Notes: generated by a model not told the origin, from the letters alone. Shown: positions 1-10,276, counted from the first letter of the stretch. The stretch is 64,000 nt of DNA from Acidobacteriaceae bacterium (GCA_903642235.1 CAHJWL010000008.1:101416-165415); one strand, 5' to 3'. A program made the numbers and translations.

Positions 1-717
1 ACTTTGTTCTCTGCAGCTCTGTGTGCGCAGACGCCGGCAGCCAGAGAAGCGACTCATTTCGCGGCTCGGATGCAAGCTCAAGTGCAGTCTCTGCAGGCCA
101 TGCTGCCGGTAGAGTGGGAGGCAAAGACCGGCACCCTGCACCTCGGCGTCGCTCTGACCGAAGACGGCGGCTCGGCCTCTGCCACGTACATCTTCAGTGA
201 CTCCCTCCCGAATGGCACCGGCCAGAACGATCTTGGGCTTGACCGCGGCCAGACCGAGGCCCTGACGGAGTCGAATGTAAAGAGCCGCACGCGGTTGGTG
301 CGCTTCGAACGTGCAGGTCCGAAGCTGCTGCTGGTGCAGCAGAATACAACCTTCCGCACTGCCTCGATGGACCCGGCGGAGCAGCGCGCCGTGCGGCAGT
401 CGTTCCCTCCATCTATCCTCGCGAGCTTTCCGATCGATGAGGACGTGAAGAGCTTTGTGGTTGTCGACGCCACCGACTTCTTTCTTGCGGATATTCACGG
501 CGTCGGCGAGGTCTTCGCGGCAGCGAAGCAGGGCAGCTATCACGTGGATAGTAAGCGATCGGCGATTGTTCCGGAGTTCACGAAAGCCTTCTCCACCAAC
601 ACGGAGGTGGAGGCTGAGCTGACTCTGGTCACGGAGGATCCGAGCAAAGCGACCGTGCTTGCTGATGTCGTTCCTGACGTGCACGCCGTCACCGTCCATG
701 AGCGGAGAGTTTCTTGA
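1..717 (+). pseudogene. N-terminal part of zinc-dependent metalloprotease (DUF5118/DUF5117 region), frameshifted and cut by the window edge
   Basis: This is the N-terminal third of a large secreted zinc metalloprotease of the DUF5117/DUF4953 type. Recognisable family segments are the GLDRG motif near residue 78, the VRFERAGPKLLLVQQN stretch, the DATDFFLADIHGV stretch and NTEVEAELTLVTED near the end. The true start probably lies upstream of the window; the first start codon seen is TTG at 4. The frame stops at 717, exactly where homologues continue into an (H)HS-x-LP segment. That segment is present in another frame from about 702, so a one-base loss (or two-base gain) near 699-707 splits the gene. 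It may be a real pseudogene or an assembly error. What is seen is the two-frame split; the function is assigned by family resemblance. Confidence 0.75.
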
Positions 718-2483
718 AGCTGCCGGAGCCGGGCTTCGTCCCGCGCCGCTTCTCTCCCCGTGCGGGCTACTTCGATCTCACCTACCGCGAGATGAATACG
801 CCGCTCGGCGTCGACGTCCGGCAGCAATTCATCACGCGGCATCGCTTGCAGAAGAAAGATCCGGAGTGCCGGCAGCAGTGTGAGGCGGTCGCGCCCATTC
901 ACTACTACGTCGACCGTGGCGCACCGGAGCCGATGCGCTCGGCACTCGTGGAGGGCTGCCGCTGGTGGGATCAGGCGTTTCAGGCGGCAGGCTGGGCGAA
1001 AGGAACCTTCCTCGTGGACGTGCTGCCTGCCGACGCCGACCCGATGGATGCACGCTTCAACATCATTCAGTGGGTGCATCGCTTCAACCGCGGCTGGAGC
1101 TATGGCTCAGAGATCGCGGATCCGCGCACGGGTGAGATCCTGAAGGGCAATGTCACGCTCGGCAGCCTGCGCGGTCGGCAGGACTACCGTATCGCGGAGG
1201 CGCTGCTCGCACCGTATGCGGACGGCCGAGTTCCGGATGCGGCGCACGACAGAGCGCTGGCCATGGTGCTTGCACGCATCCGCCAGCTGGCTGCGCATGA
1301 GACCGGCCACACCCTCGGCCTGGCACACAACTACGCTGTGAGCACGATGCCGCACACGCCGGACGAGACCATGAGCGTCATGGAGTATCCACACCCCTGG
1401 ATTACGCTCGGCAAGAATGGCGTTCCGGACGTCAGCCACGCGTACCCGGTCAACATCGGCGTATGGGACAAGGTCGCCATCGACTATGGCTACCGCGAAT
1501 TTGATCAGCACGGCAAACCGGTCGAGGATGCCGCAGGGCTTGAAGCGATCCTGCACACGGCGGAGACGAAGGGCGTTCGTTACCTCAGCGATGCGGATGC
1601 GCGGCCGCTCGGCTCCGCCAGCCCGATCGCGCACCTGTGGGACAACGGAACTGACGCCGCCGACGAGCTGAACCGGTTGCTGGAGGTGCGTGCCGCGGCG
1701 CTCCGGCGCTTCGGCCCGGACGTGATCCGTCCCGGAACCCCGATGGCGGAGATGGAAGACACGCTGGTGCTCGTCTACCTTCTCCACCGCTACCAGACGG
1801 AGGCGGCGGCGAAGAGCATTGGCGGCCTGGACTACCGGTACACGGTGCGGGGCGACGGCCAGGCGGGGCCGGCGATCGTCCCTGCCGGCGAGCAGCGGAA
1901 AGCGCTGGCTGCCGTGGTGAAGACACTTTCACCCGAGGTGCTCGCACTGCCCGGGGCGCTGCTCCAACAGCTCCCACCGCGTCCACCCGGCACCGATCGA
2001 TCGATCGAAAGCTTCGCCTCGCACACGGCCATGACCTTCGATCCGGTGGCCACGGCGGAGAGCGCGGCGGATCTCACACTGCGCGTGCTCTTTGCTCCTG
2101 AACGGGCCAACCGGCTGGTCGAGTACCACGCGCGGCAGAGCGAGCAGCCCACGCTGGACGATGTCATGGATGCGGCGCTCCAGGCAGCGACCGGCCGGGA
2201 GTCCACCACGGACGGGCTCGTGGCAGTCGTTCGCTCCGCGGTGGCCGCACGCGTCATCGAGGCGCTGCTGCGTCTGTCTGCCTCTCCCGAACTCTCGTTC
2301 ACGGCGCGCTCGATCGTAGACGCAAAGCTGCACGCGATCGCCGCCGCGCAGCCCGCGACCGCGGCCGGAGAGTCAATAAGAAATCACATTGCAGCCTTTG
2401 AGCGAGCGCCCGAGAGCTTCAAACCGGACCCGCCGATCGACACACCGCCAGGCATGCCGATCGGCGATGAGGCCATCTTCTAA
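714..2483 (+). CDS. Catalytic part of zinc-dependent metalloprotease (DUF4953-like, metzincin motif)
   Basis: This is the C-terminal two thirds of the protease begun at the window start. The zinc-binding metzincin motif HETGHTLGLAH is at residues 195-205, followed by the family-typical HNYA and a later SVMEYPHP Met-turn-like segment. DPRTGEI lies upstream of the active site. The protein ends in PIGDEAIF, so the C-terminus looks complete. The formal start TTG at 714 is an artefact of the frameshift: homologous sequence begins at about 702 in this frame (ESFLKLPEPGF), directly continuing the other frame. If the shift is real, this part could only be made by internal initiation and would lack the signal peptide. 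It is likely a periplasmic or secreted peptidase when intact; its substrate is unknown. Confidence 0.8.
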   Translation: MKLPEPGFVPRRFSPRAGYFDLTYREMNTPLGVDVRQQFITRHRLQKKDPECRQQCEAVAPIHYYVDRGAPEPMRSALVEGCRWWDQAFQAAGWAKGTFLVDVLPADADPMDARFNIIQWVHRFNRGWSYGSEIADPRTGEILKGNVTLGSLRGRQDYRIAEALLAPYADGRVPDAAHDRALAMVLARIRQLAAHETGHTLGLAHNYAVSTMPHTPDETMSVMEYPHPWITLGKNGVPDVSHAYPVNIGVWDKVAIDYGYREFDQHGKPVEDAAGLEAILHTAETKGVRYLSDADARPLGSASPIAHLWDNGTDAADELNRLLEVRAAALRRFGPDVIRPGTPMAEMEDTLVLVYLLHRYQTEAAAKSIGGLDYRYTVRGDGQAGPAIVPAGEQRKALAAVVKTLSPEVLALPGALLQQLPPRPPGTDRSIESFASHTAMTFDPVATAESAADLTLRVLFAPERANRLVEYHARQSEQPTLDDVMDAALQAATGRESTTDGLVAVVRSAVAARVIEALLRLSASPELSFTARSIVDAKLHAIAAAQPATAAGESIRNHIAAFERAPESFKPDPPIDTPPGMPIGDEAIF

Positions 2484-2630
2484 GCGGTGCCGCCGCTCCC
2501 GTGTAGATGGGTTAGAACCACACGGGAGAGTGCCTGCCTTGATGTCTCTCAACAGGCGAGGAGTGCGCCGTGCCCTCCTCTGGTGCGCAAGCGAAACAGA
2601 CACCGCCTGCACGGGAAAGCTCTGACGCAA

Positions 2631-2666
2631 CAAAACGGGGTGCATGGCTCAGAGCCACACACCCCA
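2631..2666 (-). terminator. Probable terminator of the TonB-dependent receptor gene
   Basis: GGGGTG at 2637-2642 pairs with CACCCC at 2660-2665, with an inner GGC/GCC pair. Read on the minus strand, the stem is followed by GTTTTGTT. It lies 25-60 bases after the receptor stop codon. Confidence 0.55.
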
Positions 2667-2689
2667 GAGTGCCGCACGCCGCGGAAGCG

Positions 2690-5600
2690 TCAGAAGTCGA
2701 TCCGTGCAGAGACCTGGCCGCTTCGGCTGCCGGCGAAGTCCGAGCCTCGTGCCGCGGTGATCCTGCCGAAGTTTCCGTTGGTGATGTTCAACGAAGGATC
2801 GGCCAGGTTGGTGTGGTTCAGGACATTGGTAAAGGTGCCTTCAACCCGCAGACGAACTGCTTCCGTGATCGGAAAGACCTTTGACAGGCCAGACGAGAGA
2901 TTCACCGTTCCAGGTCCGATGATGGAGCCGATCTGCGCCGTGCCGAAGCGGCCGATCGGCGGAAGATAACCCTGCGCGAGCGCCGCCTGCGCGGTGTCGC
3001 TGGACGCAGTGTCCACAACACCTGTGTGGCACGCTGTTCCCGCTACCCAGGCTGGGTTCCCCGGACAGCCAAACGCTGCTGTGTTGATCCAGTGCGTACG
3101 GTCCTGGTTCGCAGGCTTGCTGGCGGCCACCCGGTCCGGCTTCTGGGAACGATGGCCCAGGTCTCCAAAACGGCCGCCATTCAGTCCCGAGCCTGTCCCC
3201 GAAGGATCCGCCTGTCCGCTGGGAATATAAGCCGAGAGAAACGGCCCCGTCTGCATAACGAAGATATTGCTTGTTCGCCAGCCCCCAACCGCAAGGTCGA
3301 GAAAGCGATTCATGTTCGAGCCGAACATCCGCCCACGGCCGACCGGCAGGTCGTACAGCACGGTCGTCGCCCAGCGATGACGCCGCGTTCCATACACGTT
3401 TCCGAAGTCGATCGTTCTGTCGAACGCGTACGAGGCTCGGTCGCCGCCGTTCTCTCCCGCAAATGATCCGGACGTCGGCCCCTGGTTATCCGAAACATTC
3501 TTTGCAAAGGTGTAGGTCGAGTCGAACTCGAGACCGCCATGAAGATGATGCGACAGCTCGACCTGGCCGGAGTGATAGCTCTGGTTTGCGCCCGTGGATC
3601 GCGTGTTAATACGTCCCCAGTTCGGAAAGGGCCGCGCGCTTAAAGGCTGGTCATACGCCGAGACGCTCGAAGAGTAAGGAAGGTCGTTGAGGTTTGGCGC
3701 CCACACCAGTTGGTGCGTCTCCATGCCGATGTAAGAGGTTCGGAGACCATAGCCCTTGCCCAGATCGCGCTCGATTGTCAGCGAGTACTGCTCGGAATAT
3801 GGATCCTTCCAGTTGATGTCGTTGGCCGTACCGAAGTAAGCCTGGCCGAAGGAGCCGGTTCCCGTTCCGGCGGCTGCCATCGTGCTGATAACAGGCCAGA
3901 CAAAGCTCGGCCCCGCCGCCGTCTGCGTGTTCTGGTAGCTGACCGTGTTGGACTGCAACGTGCCGGTCAGGGAGTAGAAGTTCGCGCCCAGCAGCGTGAT
4001 GTCATACATGCCAAAACCGCCACGGAGGACGGTGCGATCGTTACCAAAAGGCCGGTAGGCCACACCGAAGCGTGGCATGAAGCGCCTTGTCGGCACGTGT
4101 CGAAGCCCCGCTGGCAGACCTGCCTCCGAGTTCGACAGAACCGGCGTGCAGGCCGCGCCATTCGCCGCGGGCACGCCCGTGCTCTGACCGACGCCGCACG
4201 CGTTAAAGGTCGAAAGAAACGGTTGCGAGAGCACCTTTTCGCCGCCATTTGGAAAGATCACGCGACCGGACTTGGCCACCGAAGGATCAAAGTTGCCGAT
4301 GTTACCCGAAGGATCACTGTAGGCTGGGTGATACTCATAGCGGAGTCCATAGCTGACGACAAGCCGCGGCGTCACGCGCCACTCATCCTGAACAAAGGCA
4401 TTCGAATAAAGCGAGTTGCCATCGTTATCCGAGGAGACTGTATCGTAGTTGGTTACATTCGGCGCGCCCAGTAGAAAGTCCGCAAACTCCGCTCCCGTAA
4501 AGGCAGCCGTCGTGAAATCAAAGGTCCCATAATTATCCGCGCCAAAGAAACCAAGCGGCGTGACAGCACGAACCTGGCGAAAATCTACACCAAATTTCAG
4601 GTTATGCGCGCGCACCTGCCAACTCAGCGTGTCAACATACTGCCGTGTCCGCGATTGTGTCGACGAGGACAGCCGCTCAGCATCAAGCGAGCTCAGATTA
4701 GAGAAATCCAGTTCAGGAACGCCATTGAAGAACAGATTCTGCAAACCCTGAAGACCGGTCGATCCCGCAAATCCGGGACCATCAAAGGCGTTGCTGTTGC
4801 CGACCGTCTCATACGTGAAGCCGAAACGAAATTCGTTTGTCAGCTTCGCGTTGAAGTTGTAGTTTCCGGCGACGACAAAGAGTCGATCAGACGTGAGTTG
4901 TTGACTAGTCGGAACAAGCAGCGGCTTTGGCAGTTCAATATTAAAGTTCTTCCAGCTGTACCGGGCGAAGATCAGGGCCTTCTGGCCAAAGTATTGATCG
5001 CCACGTATATCAAACTGATCCGACGACTTATTTGCGCTTTGGTTGACGCGGTAGTTCGGTGTGCCATTCGGAAAGGCTGCGGGATCGCCGAAGTTGGGAT
5101 CGGGAAAGAGCTGCAGAAATTTTTGTGCGGCCGGGTTGATCGAAGGTAAGGTGTTGTTCGCGTAGGTCGTGCCCGGCACAAAGGGGTTCTTCAAGGAGTT
5201 TGCCGGGAGGTAGTTGAAGTTTCCCTGCTTCATGAGCGTGCTGGGAACGATGTACTGATTCGGCGTGCTTTGCGGCAGGCGGAACCCTTCATAGGTTCCA
5301 AAGAAGAAGCTCTTGTCATGGCCGTTATAGAGGTGCGGGAGAACGACCGGACCGCCAACAGTTCCGCCAAAATCATTTCCGACCAGCCGGGGCTTAGAGC
5401 TTGCACCGAACGGAGTCGCGTCAAAGGCAGCATTCTGGTGGTACCAGAAGGCGCCGCCATGCACTTCATTTGTCCCTGCCTTTGAAACGGTCGTAACCTC
5501 TCCTGGCTGTCCGAACTGTGCGTTGTTCAGTACGCCGTCAACCCGAAGCTCCGCAATGGACTCACCCGAGATAAAAGCATTCGCGAGTGGCGTATTTGAA

Positions 5601-6262
5601 GTCGCGCTTTGCGCGGTCACGCCATCGACCGTCACCTCGGTCTGAAATGGCAGACCGCCCTGCACCGAGAACTGGACGCCCGTTCCGTTATTGGCGCCGG
5701 TGTCAGGCTGAACGCCGGGAAGCGTCTGGATGAGGAAGACGGGGCTGGTTCCACTGGCGGAGGCCCGGTAGTTCGCCGGCAGATTCTTCACATCCTGCGC
5801 GTCCAGGCTCGCCGCAATCGACGCCGTCTCTGTCTCAATCACACCAGCTGACGAGGCGTCCACTGTGACCTGCTCGCTGATGTCGCCGGGGATCAGCGCG
5901 GCATCCGCACGGAGCTGCTGGCGGGCGGTGAGGACGAGCTGCTGCAGGTCCGCAGACTTGAAACCAGCGGCATCCACATGGACGGTGTAGTGCCCAGGCA
6001 CCAGATTGGTCACCTGGTAGCTGCCGCTGGCATCCGCTGTCGTTGCGCTCACGACGGCGGTGTCGACGTTGGTAACCTTAATCGTGGCGTTACCGACCGC
6101 CGCACCCGTTGAGTCCGCGACCGTGCCGACGATCAGTCCCTGTGTCGACTGAGCGCGAACACCTCTCGCCCCCATCACTGCAATACCAAGACCTGCGAGC
6201 AGCAGGCCGTTCCGTCTGCGAAATCTGTGCACACTTCCTCCTGAAGATAGAAGAGACATCAT
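2690..6262 (-). CDS. TonB-dependent receptor with carboxypeptidase regulatory-like N-terminal domain (Oar-like)
   Basis: This is a large outer-membrane receptor of about 1190 residues. After a signal peptide (Arg-rich RFRRRN, hydrophobic stretch, ending ARGVRAQ) comes a carboxypeptidase regulatory-like beta-sandwich (GLIVGTVADSTGAAV to the DAAGFKSADLQ region). A plug domain (VDGVTAQSATSNTP, VSKAGTNEVHGGAFWYHQ) and a long 22-strand type barrel follow. The C-terminus RSGQVSARIDF ends in Phe, as expected for Bam-dependent barrels. This architecture is the hallmark SusC-like/Oar receptor of Acidobacteriota and usually imports oligosaccharides or other large nutrients; the ligand here is unknown. 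ATG at 6262 (MMSLLSSG) was chosen because it places the signal peptide at the N-terminus; the open frame extends 48 codons further. It is divergent from the Gfo/Idh gene, with about 260 bases between them. Confidence 0.9.
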   Translation of the reverse strand: MMSLLSSGGSVHRFRRRNGLLLAGLGIAVMGARGVRAQSTQGLIVGTVADSTGAAVGNATIKVTNVDTAVVSATTADASGSYQVTNLVPGHYTVHVDAAGFKSADLQQLVLTARQQLRADAALIPGDISEQVTVDASSAGVIETETASIAASLDAQDVKNLPANYRASASGTSPVFLIQTLPGVQPDTGANNGTGVQFSVQGGLPFQTEVTVDGVTAQSATSNTPLANAFISGESIAELRVDGVLNNAQFGQPGEVTTVSKAGTNEVHGGAFWYHQNAAFDATPFGASSKPRLVGNDFGGTVGGPVVLPHLYNGHDKSFFFGTYEGFRLPQSTPNQYIVPSTLMKQGNFNYLPANSLKNPFVPGTTYANNTLPSINPAAQKFLQLFPDPNFGDPAAFPNGTPNYRVNQSANKSSDQFDIRGDQYFGQKALIFARYSWKNFNIELPKPLLVPTSQQLTSDRLFVVAGNYNFNAKLTNEFRFGFTYETVGNSNAFDGPGFAGSTGLQGLQNLFFNGVPELDFSNLSSLDAERLSSSTQSRTRQYVDTLSWQVRAHNLKFGVDFRQVRAVTPLGFFGADNYGTFDFTTAAFTGAEFADFLLGAPNVTNYDTVSSDNDGNSLYSNAFVQDEWRVTPRLVVSYGLRYEYHPAYSDPSGNIGNFDPSVAKSGRVIFPNGGEKVLSQPFLSTFNACGVGQSTGVPAANGAACTPVLSNSEAGLPAGLRHVPTRRFMPRFGVAYRPFGNDRTVLRGGFGMYDITLLGANFYSLTGTLQSNTVSYQNTQTAAGPSFVWPVISTMAAAGTGTGSFGQAYFGTANDINWKDPYSEQYSLTIERDLGKGYGLRTSYIGMETHQLVWAPNLNDLPYSSSVSAYDQPLSARPFPNWGRINTRSTGANQSYHSGQVELSHHLHGGLEFDSTYTFAKNVSDNQGPTSGSFAGENGGDRASYAFDRTIDFGNVYGTRRHRWATTVLYDLPVGRGRMFGSNMNRFLDLAVGGWRTSNIFVMQTGPFLSAYIPSGQADPSGTGSGLNGGRFGDLGHRSQKPDRVAASKPANQDRTHWINTAAFGCPGNPAWVAGTACHTGVVDTASSDTAQAALAQGYLPPIGRFGTAQIGSIIGPGTVNLSSGLSKVFPITEAVRLRVEGTFTNVLNHTNLADPSLNITNGNFGRITAARGSDFAGSRSGQVSARIDF

Positions 6263-6523
6263 TTCTTTGTCTGGTTGAGAGGACTGTAGGAGACTTTCGC
6301 GACGCAGAAGAGAACGGACGATGACAGGACGATGAATCCCGAAGTGTCTCGTTTCTTGCGGCTCAGCTCCGGGGTAGGTCCGGCTACTGTGCCGCGAGGA
6401 GTCCATCCCTGGGCCGGACCGTCCGTGGCGCCACTGGACAGTAACCCGTGCGGTGCCTTAATGTCCATCAGCAGATGTATCTGCGCCGACTCCCCGCGCG
6501 CGAAAGCGAGACCTCACGAAACC

Positions 6524-7867
6524 ATGCTCAATCGCAGAAGCTTTCTTCGATCCACGGCGACGACCGCCCTCACGGCTGCGGCGACGACTCACCTCCATCC
6601 GCTGCTGGCCCAATCCCCTGCTCCCTCGCCCCGCTCGGCGAACGACACCGTCAACCTGGCGCTGATCGGAGCCGGCATCCAGGGCCAGAGCGACACCCGC
6701 TACGCGCTTCAGGGACCGGGCGTGAAGCTGGTGGCCGTTGCCGACTGCTACGACGGGCGGCTGACCCACGCCAAAGAACTGTGGGGTTCGGACATCGCTA
6801 CTACGCGCGACTACCGCGAGATCCTCGCCCGCAAAGATGTTGATGCCGTTCTGGTTGCCACGCCCGATCACTGGCACAAGCAGGTTGCTGTAGACGCGAT
6901 GAAGGCCGGCAAGGATGTTTATCTCGAAAAGCCGATGATCCATGTCTACCCGGACGGCCCCGCGATCATTGATGCCGCGCGCTCCACCAACCGCATCCTG
7001 CAGGTCGGCAGCCAGCGCGTCAGCTCCATCGTCTACGCCAAGGCCAAGGAATTGCTCGCCTCGGGTGCTATCGGCAAGCTCAACATGGTCTCGGCGCGCT
7101 GGGATCGCAACTCGTCGATCGGTGCCTGGAACTACACGGTTCCGCTCGATGCCTCCACTGAAACCTGCGACTGGCCGCGCTTCCAGGGCTCCGCGCCAAA
7201 GATTCCGTGGAACGCGGAACGCTTCTTTCAATGGCGCAAGTGGAAGGACTACAGCTCCGGCGTGGCCGGCGATCTCTTCGTCCATCTCTTCAGCGGCACT
7301 CACTTCATCACCGGCGCCAAGGGCCCCACGCGCGCCATGGCCACCGGCGGCCTGCGCTTCTGGAACGATGGCCGCGACGTCTATGACGTTCTGCTCGCGC
7401 AGTTTGACTATCCCGAAGGCTTTAATCTCAGCCTGCATGTGAACTTTGTCGACGGCGGCGAAGAGAGTGAAGGCTTCCTCTTCACTGGCTCTGAAGGGCT
7501 GATGGAGATCGCCGGCAACACCGTGACTGTGACCCGAACGCCGCTAGAAACCGAACCGGGCTATACGGTTTCTACCTTCGCCGAGGCCATGCAGAAGCAG
7601 ACTCTTGAGGCCTACCGGAAAAAGTATCCGGTCAAGCACAATGACGGTCCGCCGGTGCAGGAGGTCCAGAAGTTCGTCGCGCCTGCCGGCTACGTCGACA
7701 GCTACGACCACTTCAAGAACTTCTTCGCCTCCGTGCGCAGCCGTCAACCAGTGGTTGAGGACGCAACCTTCGGCTTTCGCGCGGCCGGCGCGGCGCTGCT
7801 CAGCAACCTGAGCGTCGAAAAGGATGCCATCGTTCACTGGAATCCTGAAACCATGAAGATTGTCTAG
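6524..7867 (+). CDS. Gfo/Idh/MocA family oxidoreductase with Tat signal
   Basis: This is an NAD(P)-dependent sugar or polyol oxidoreductase of about 447 residues. The start at ATG 6524 puts a twin-arginine signal (RRSFLR, residues 4-9) followed by an Ala/Thr-rich hydrophobic stretch at the N-terminus, so the folded enzyme is probably exported to the periplasm. The Rossmann motif GAGIQG follows the signal and the family EKP motif (Lys136 as likely catalytic residue) is at 135-137. It sits 25 bases upstream of the FG-GAP protein gene on the same strand and divergent from a TonB-dependent receptor, which suggests a carbohydrate-use cluster. The substrate cannot be read from the sequence. An upstream in-frame ATG at 6332 would bury the Tat signal and was rejected. 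Confidence 0.88.
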   Translation: MLNRRSFLRSTATTALTAAATTHLHPLLAQSPAPSPRSANDTVNLALIGAGIQGQSDTRYALQGPGVKLVAVADCYDGRLTHAKELWGSDIATTRDYREILARKDVDAVLVATPDHWHKQVAVDAMKAGKDVYLEKPMIHVYPDGPAIIDAARSTNRILQVGSQRVSSIVYAKAKELLASGAIGKLNMVSARWDRNSSIGAWNYTVPLDASTETCDWPRFQGSAPKIPWNAERFFQWRKWKDYSSGVAGDLFVHLFSGTHFITGAKGPTRAMATGGLRFWNDGRDVYDVLLAQFDYPEGFNLSLHVNFVDGGEESEGFLFTGSEGLMEIAGNTVTVTRTPLETEPGYTVSTFAEAMQKQTLEAYRKKYPVKHNDGPPVQEVQKFVAPAGYVDSYDHFKNFFASVRSRQPVVEDATFGFRAAGAALLSNLSVEKDAIVHWNPETMKIV

Positions 7868-7892
7868 CCGCTGCCGCACTGGAGAGACCCTG

Positions 7893-9317
7893 ATGACAAT
7901 TGCCACAAAGAGCTTTGCCCCGCTGCTGGCACTGCTGGCCCTGCCGGCGAGCGGGCTGGCGCAGGACCCCGCGCACGCCACCGAATTCCGCATGCAGCAG
8001 CCGGGCAATGGGCCGGATGGAGCGCCGCGAATGACCTTCCTCACGCACCGGCTCGGCACAGATCATGCAGAAGGCATCTCGCTGCTCGATATGGATGGCG
8101 ATGGCTTTCAGGATCTTCTAAGCGGTGCCTACTGGTACGGAAACCCCGGTGCCGGCGGCGGCGAGTGGAAGCAGCATCAGTTCCGCACCGTGGGCACGCA
8201 TAATGAGTTCGTCTCCGACTGCGGCGAGTGGATCGTCGACGTTGATCACGACGGCCTGCCGGATCTTGTCACCACCGGCTGGATCCAGAACGGGCTCTTC
8301 TGGTACAAGAACCCCGGTCCCAAGGCCACCGCGGCAGGCACGATGTGGAAAGCCGAGAAGATCACCGACAGCTTCGATACTGAAGGCGGCGCCTTCGGCG
8401 ATATTAACGGAGATGGCAAACCAGAGCTCGCGCTCGCGCACTATAACCGCGCCGGCGTGCTCTGGGTCGACTTCAGCAAAGACAAGCCGCGCGTCCACCA
8501 TCTCGGCGACAAGGTGCAGGACGGCCACGGCATCGGCATTGCTGATATCAACGGCGATGGCAAGGCCGACGTGCTCACCACCCACGGCTGGTTTCAGCAA
8601 ATCGACGCCAACAACGACAGGTGGCAGTGGCACGGCGACTGGGACATCGGCGATGCGGGATTTCCGATCCTCGGCTATGACGTCAACCACGACGGCCGCA
8701 TGGATCTGATCTATGGTCAGGGCCATGGCTACGGTCTGTACTGGCTGGAGCAGGCCGGTCCAAAGGAGCGTCCAACCTGGCTGCGGCACACGATCGATGA
8801 ATCCTTCTCGCAGTCCCACGCACTTCTTCTGGCAGATATCGACGGCGACGGCACACCCGAACTGATCACGGGCAAGCGCTATCGCGGGCACGGCGGTGGT
8901 GATCCCGGCTCCTACGATCCTGTCGTGGTCTATGCCTACAAGCTGCCCAATGCGGCAGAACTCGACCGTGTCAAGGGTAAGAGTGGCGGTGGACAGGCGT
9001 CCGGAGCCCAGGCTTCCTCTCAGGGCACAGAAGCCATGAAGGTTGCGGACAGTGCCTCCGATCCGATGTTCAAACGATCTACGCTCTCTGAGAATGGGAC
9101 CGCGAGCGCCGGCACGCAGTTCCTCGCAGTCGATCTTGATCATGATGGTGATATTGACATCGCGAGCGCAGGCAAGCTCGGCGTGCACGTGCTTGAAAAC
9201 CTCAAAGTGAACACCGTAACCGGACCTGTCCGCGAGGCGACCCAGACACTTAACCGCAGCTGGCCGTTTCCGGGCGAAGGCAAGGAAGTCGAACAGGAAG
9301 ACGGACCAACACCCTGA
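7893..9317 (+). CDS. Secreted FG-GAP/VCBS repeat protein
   Basis: This is a protein of about 474 residues with an N-terminal signal peptide (SFAPLLALLALPASGLAQ). It carries at least five Asp-rich FG-GAP/VCBS calcium-binding motifs: DMDGDGFQDL, DVDHDGLPDLV, DINGDGKPELA, DINGDGKADVL and DLDHDGDIDIA, spaced as in integrin-like beta-propellers. It is therefore likely an extracytoplasmic propeller used for binding rather than catalysis. ATG 7893 has GGAGAG about 8-10 bases upstream. It is the second gene of a probable operon with the Tat-exported Gfo/Idh oxidoreductase and may act with it on carbohydrate at the surface; that link is inference from position only. Confidence 0.85.
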   Translation: MTIATKSFAPLLALLALPASGLAQDPAHATEFRMQQPGNGPDGAPRMTFLTHRLGTDHAEGISLLDMDGDGFQDLLSGAYWYGNPGAGGGEWKQHQFRTVGTHNEFVSDCGEWIVDVDHDGLPDLVTTGWIQNGLFWYKNPGPKATAAGTMWKAEKITDSFDTEGGAFGDINGDGKPELALAHYNRAGVLWVDFSKDKPRVHHLGDKVQDGHGIGIADINGDGKADVLTTHGWFQQIDANNDRWQWHGDWDIGDAGFPILGYDVNHDGRMDLIYGQGHGYGLYWLEQAGPKERPTWLRHTIDESFSQSHALLLADIDGDGTPELITGKRYRGHGGGDPGSYDPVVVYAYKLPNAAELDRVKGKSGGGQASGAQASSQGTEAMKVADSASDPMFKRSTLSENGTASAGTQFLAVDLDHDGDIDIASAGKLGVHVLENLKVNTVTGPVREATQTLNRSWPFPGEGKEVEQEDGPTP

Positions 9318-9348
9318 GCTGCACCTGACGACGCCACCAGGACCTACG

Positions 9349-9382
9349 AAAAGAGGCCGCCAGAGAAGGCGGCCTCTTTTTG
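9349..9382. terminator. Bidirectional rho-independent terminator
   Basis: GAGGCCGCC and GGCGGCCTC form a nine-base-pair stem with a six-base loop, flanked by AAAA on the left and TTTTT on the right. It lies between the convergent FG-GAP protein gene and superoxide dismutase gene and can serve both. Confidence 0.85.
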
Positions 9383-9400
9383 TTTGCTGAAGCGAACGCG

Positions 9401-10015
9401 TCAGCCCTGCTTGGCCTTTTCAAATCGCTTGTTGATCTCTTCCCAGTTCACGGTGTTCCACCACGCGGCGAGGTAATCCGGCCGCTTATTTTGATACTTT
9501 AGGTAGTAAGCGTGTTCCCACACGTCGTTGCCCAGAATGGGATACAGGCCCTGCGAGATCGGATTGTCCTGGTTCGGAGTCGTCAGGATCTCGAGCTTGC
9601 CGCCCTTCCAGACCAGCCAGCCCCAGCCGGAGCCGAACTGCTTCGCGGTGGTCTCATTGAACTTCTTGGTGAAGTCCTCAAAGGAGCCGAAGTCGGTCGT
9701 GATCTGATCGGCGATGTTTCCGTTCGGAGCGCCGCCGCCCTTGGCCTGCATGATCTGCCAGAACATGGTGTGGTTCACATGGCCTCCACCGTTGTTGCGC
9801 ACAACGGCGCGAACGTCCTCTGGCACGCTGTCAAGGCTCTTCAACAGATCTTCAGCGGTCTTCTTTCCAAGGTCGGGATACTTTTCGATGGCCCCGTTCA
9901 GGTTCGTGACGTAGGTCTGGTGGTGCTTGTCGTGGTGCAGCTTCATCGTTGTTTCGTCAATGTAGGGCTCAAGCGCGGTGTAGTCATAAGGCAACGGCGG
10001 AAGTTCAAAGGCCAC
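9401..10015 (-). CDS. sodA: Superoxide dismutase (Mn/Fe family)
   Basis: This 204-residue enzyme converts superoxide to hydrogen peroxide and oxygen. Metal ligands are visible as the His in [11 protein letters not shown] (about residue 27), the His of [11 protein letters not shown], and the Asp and His of DVWEHAYYL; the family signature is complete. [10 protein letters not shown] together with the Gln in TTPNQDNPI resembles Mn-type rather than Fe-type enzymes, but metal preference is inference. There is no signal peptide, so it is cytoplasmic. The start is GTG at 10015 with AAGGAGA six bases upstream, which decides the start. The gene stands alone and converges with the FG-GAP gene through a shared terminator. 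Confidence 0.95.
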   Translation of the reverse strand: MAFELPPLPYDYTALEPYIDETTMKLHHDKHHQTYVTNLNGAIEKYPDLGKKTAEDLLKSLDSVPEDVRAVVRNNGGGHVNHTMFWQIMQAKGGGAPNGNIADQITTDFGSFEDFTKKFNETTAKQFGSGWGWLVWKGGKLEILTTPNQDNPISQGLYPILGNDVWEHAYYLKYQNKRPDYLAAWWNTVNWEEINKRFEKAKQG

Positions 10016-10276
10016 GGTGATCTCCTTGGTGAGTCTGGTTGGGCAAGCGCTCGCGACAGCGCGGCACGCTCACAAGCAGACGGTTATGAGGGCGGCTGTG
10101 CAAAGGCGGCCCGCCCTCGCGTTTTCGTCACCAGCGACACCCTCGGATGGGTGTAAGATGCGGCGCTCCGGGTGTGCGATGCTCCTTTTGAGCGTCCCTG
10201 AGCTTCTCCACAGATTCATGGGAGCTTCACGCCAGCGATTCGCCGCGGTCTGCGGGATTGCGTAGCATGGGTCTCT

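Noticed and set aside
8118..9188. Minus-strand open frame of 356 codons
   Set aside because: Antisense to the FG-GAP repeat protein; Asp-rich repeats on the plus strand explain its openness.
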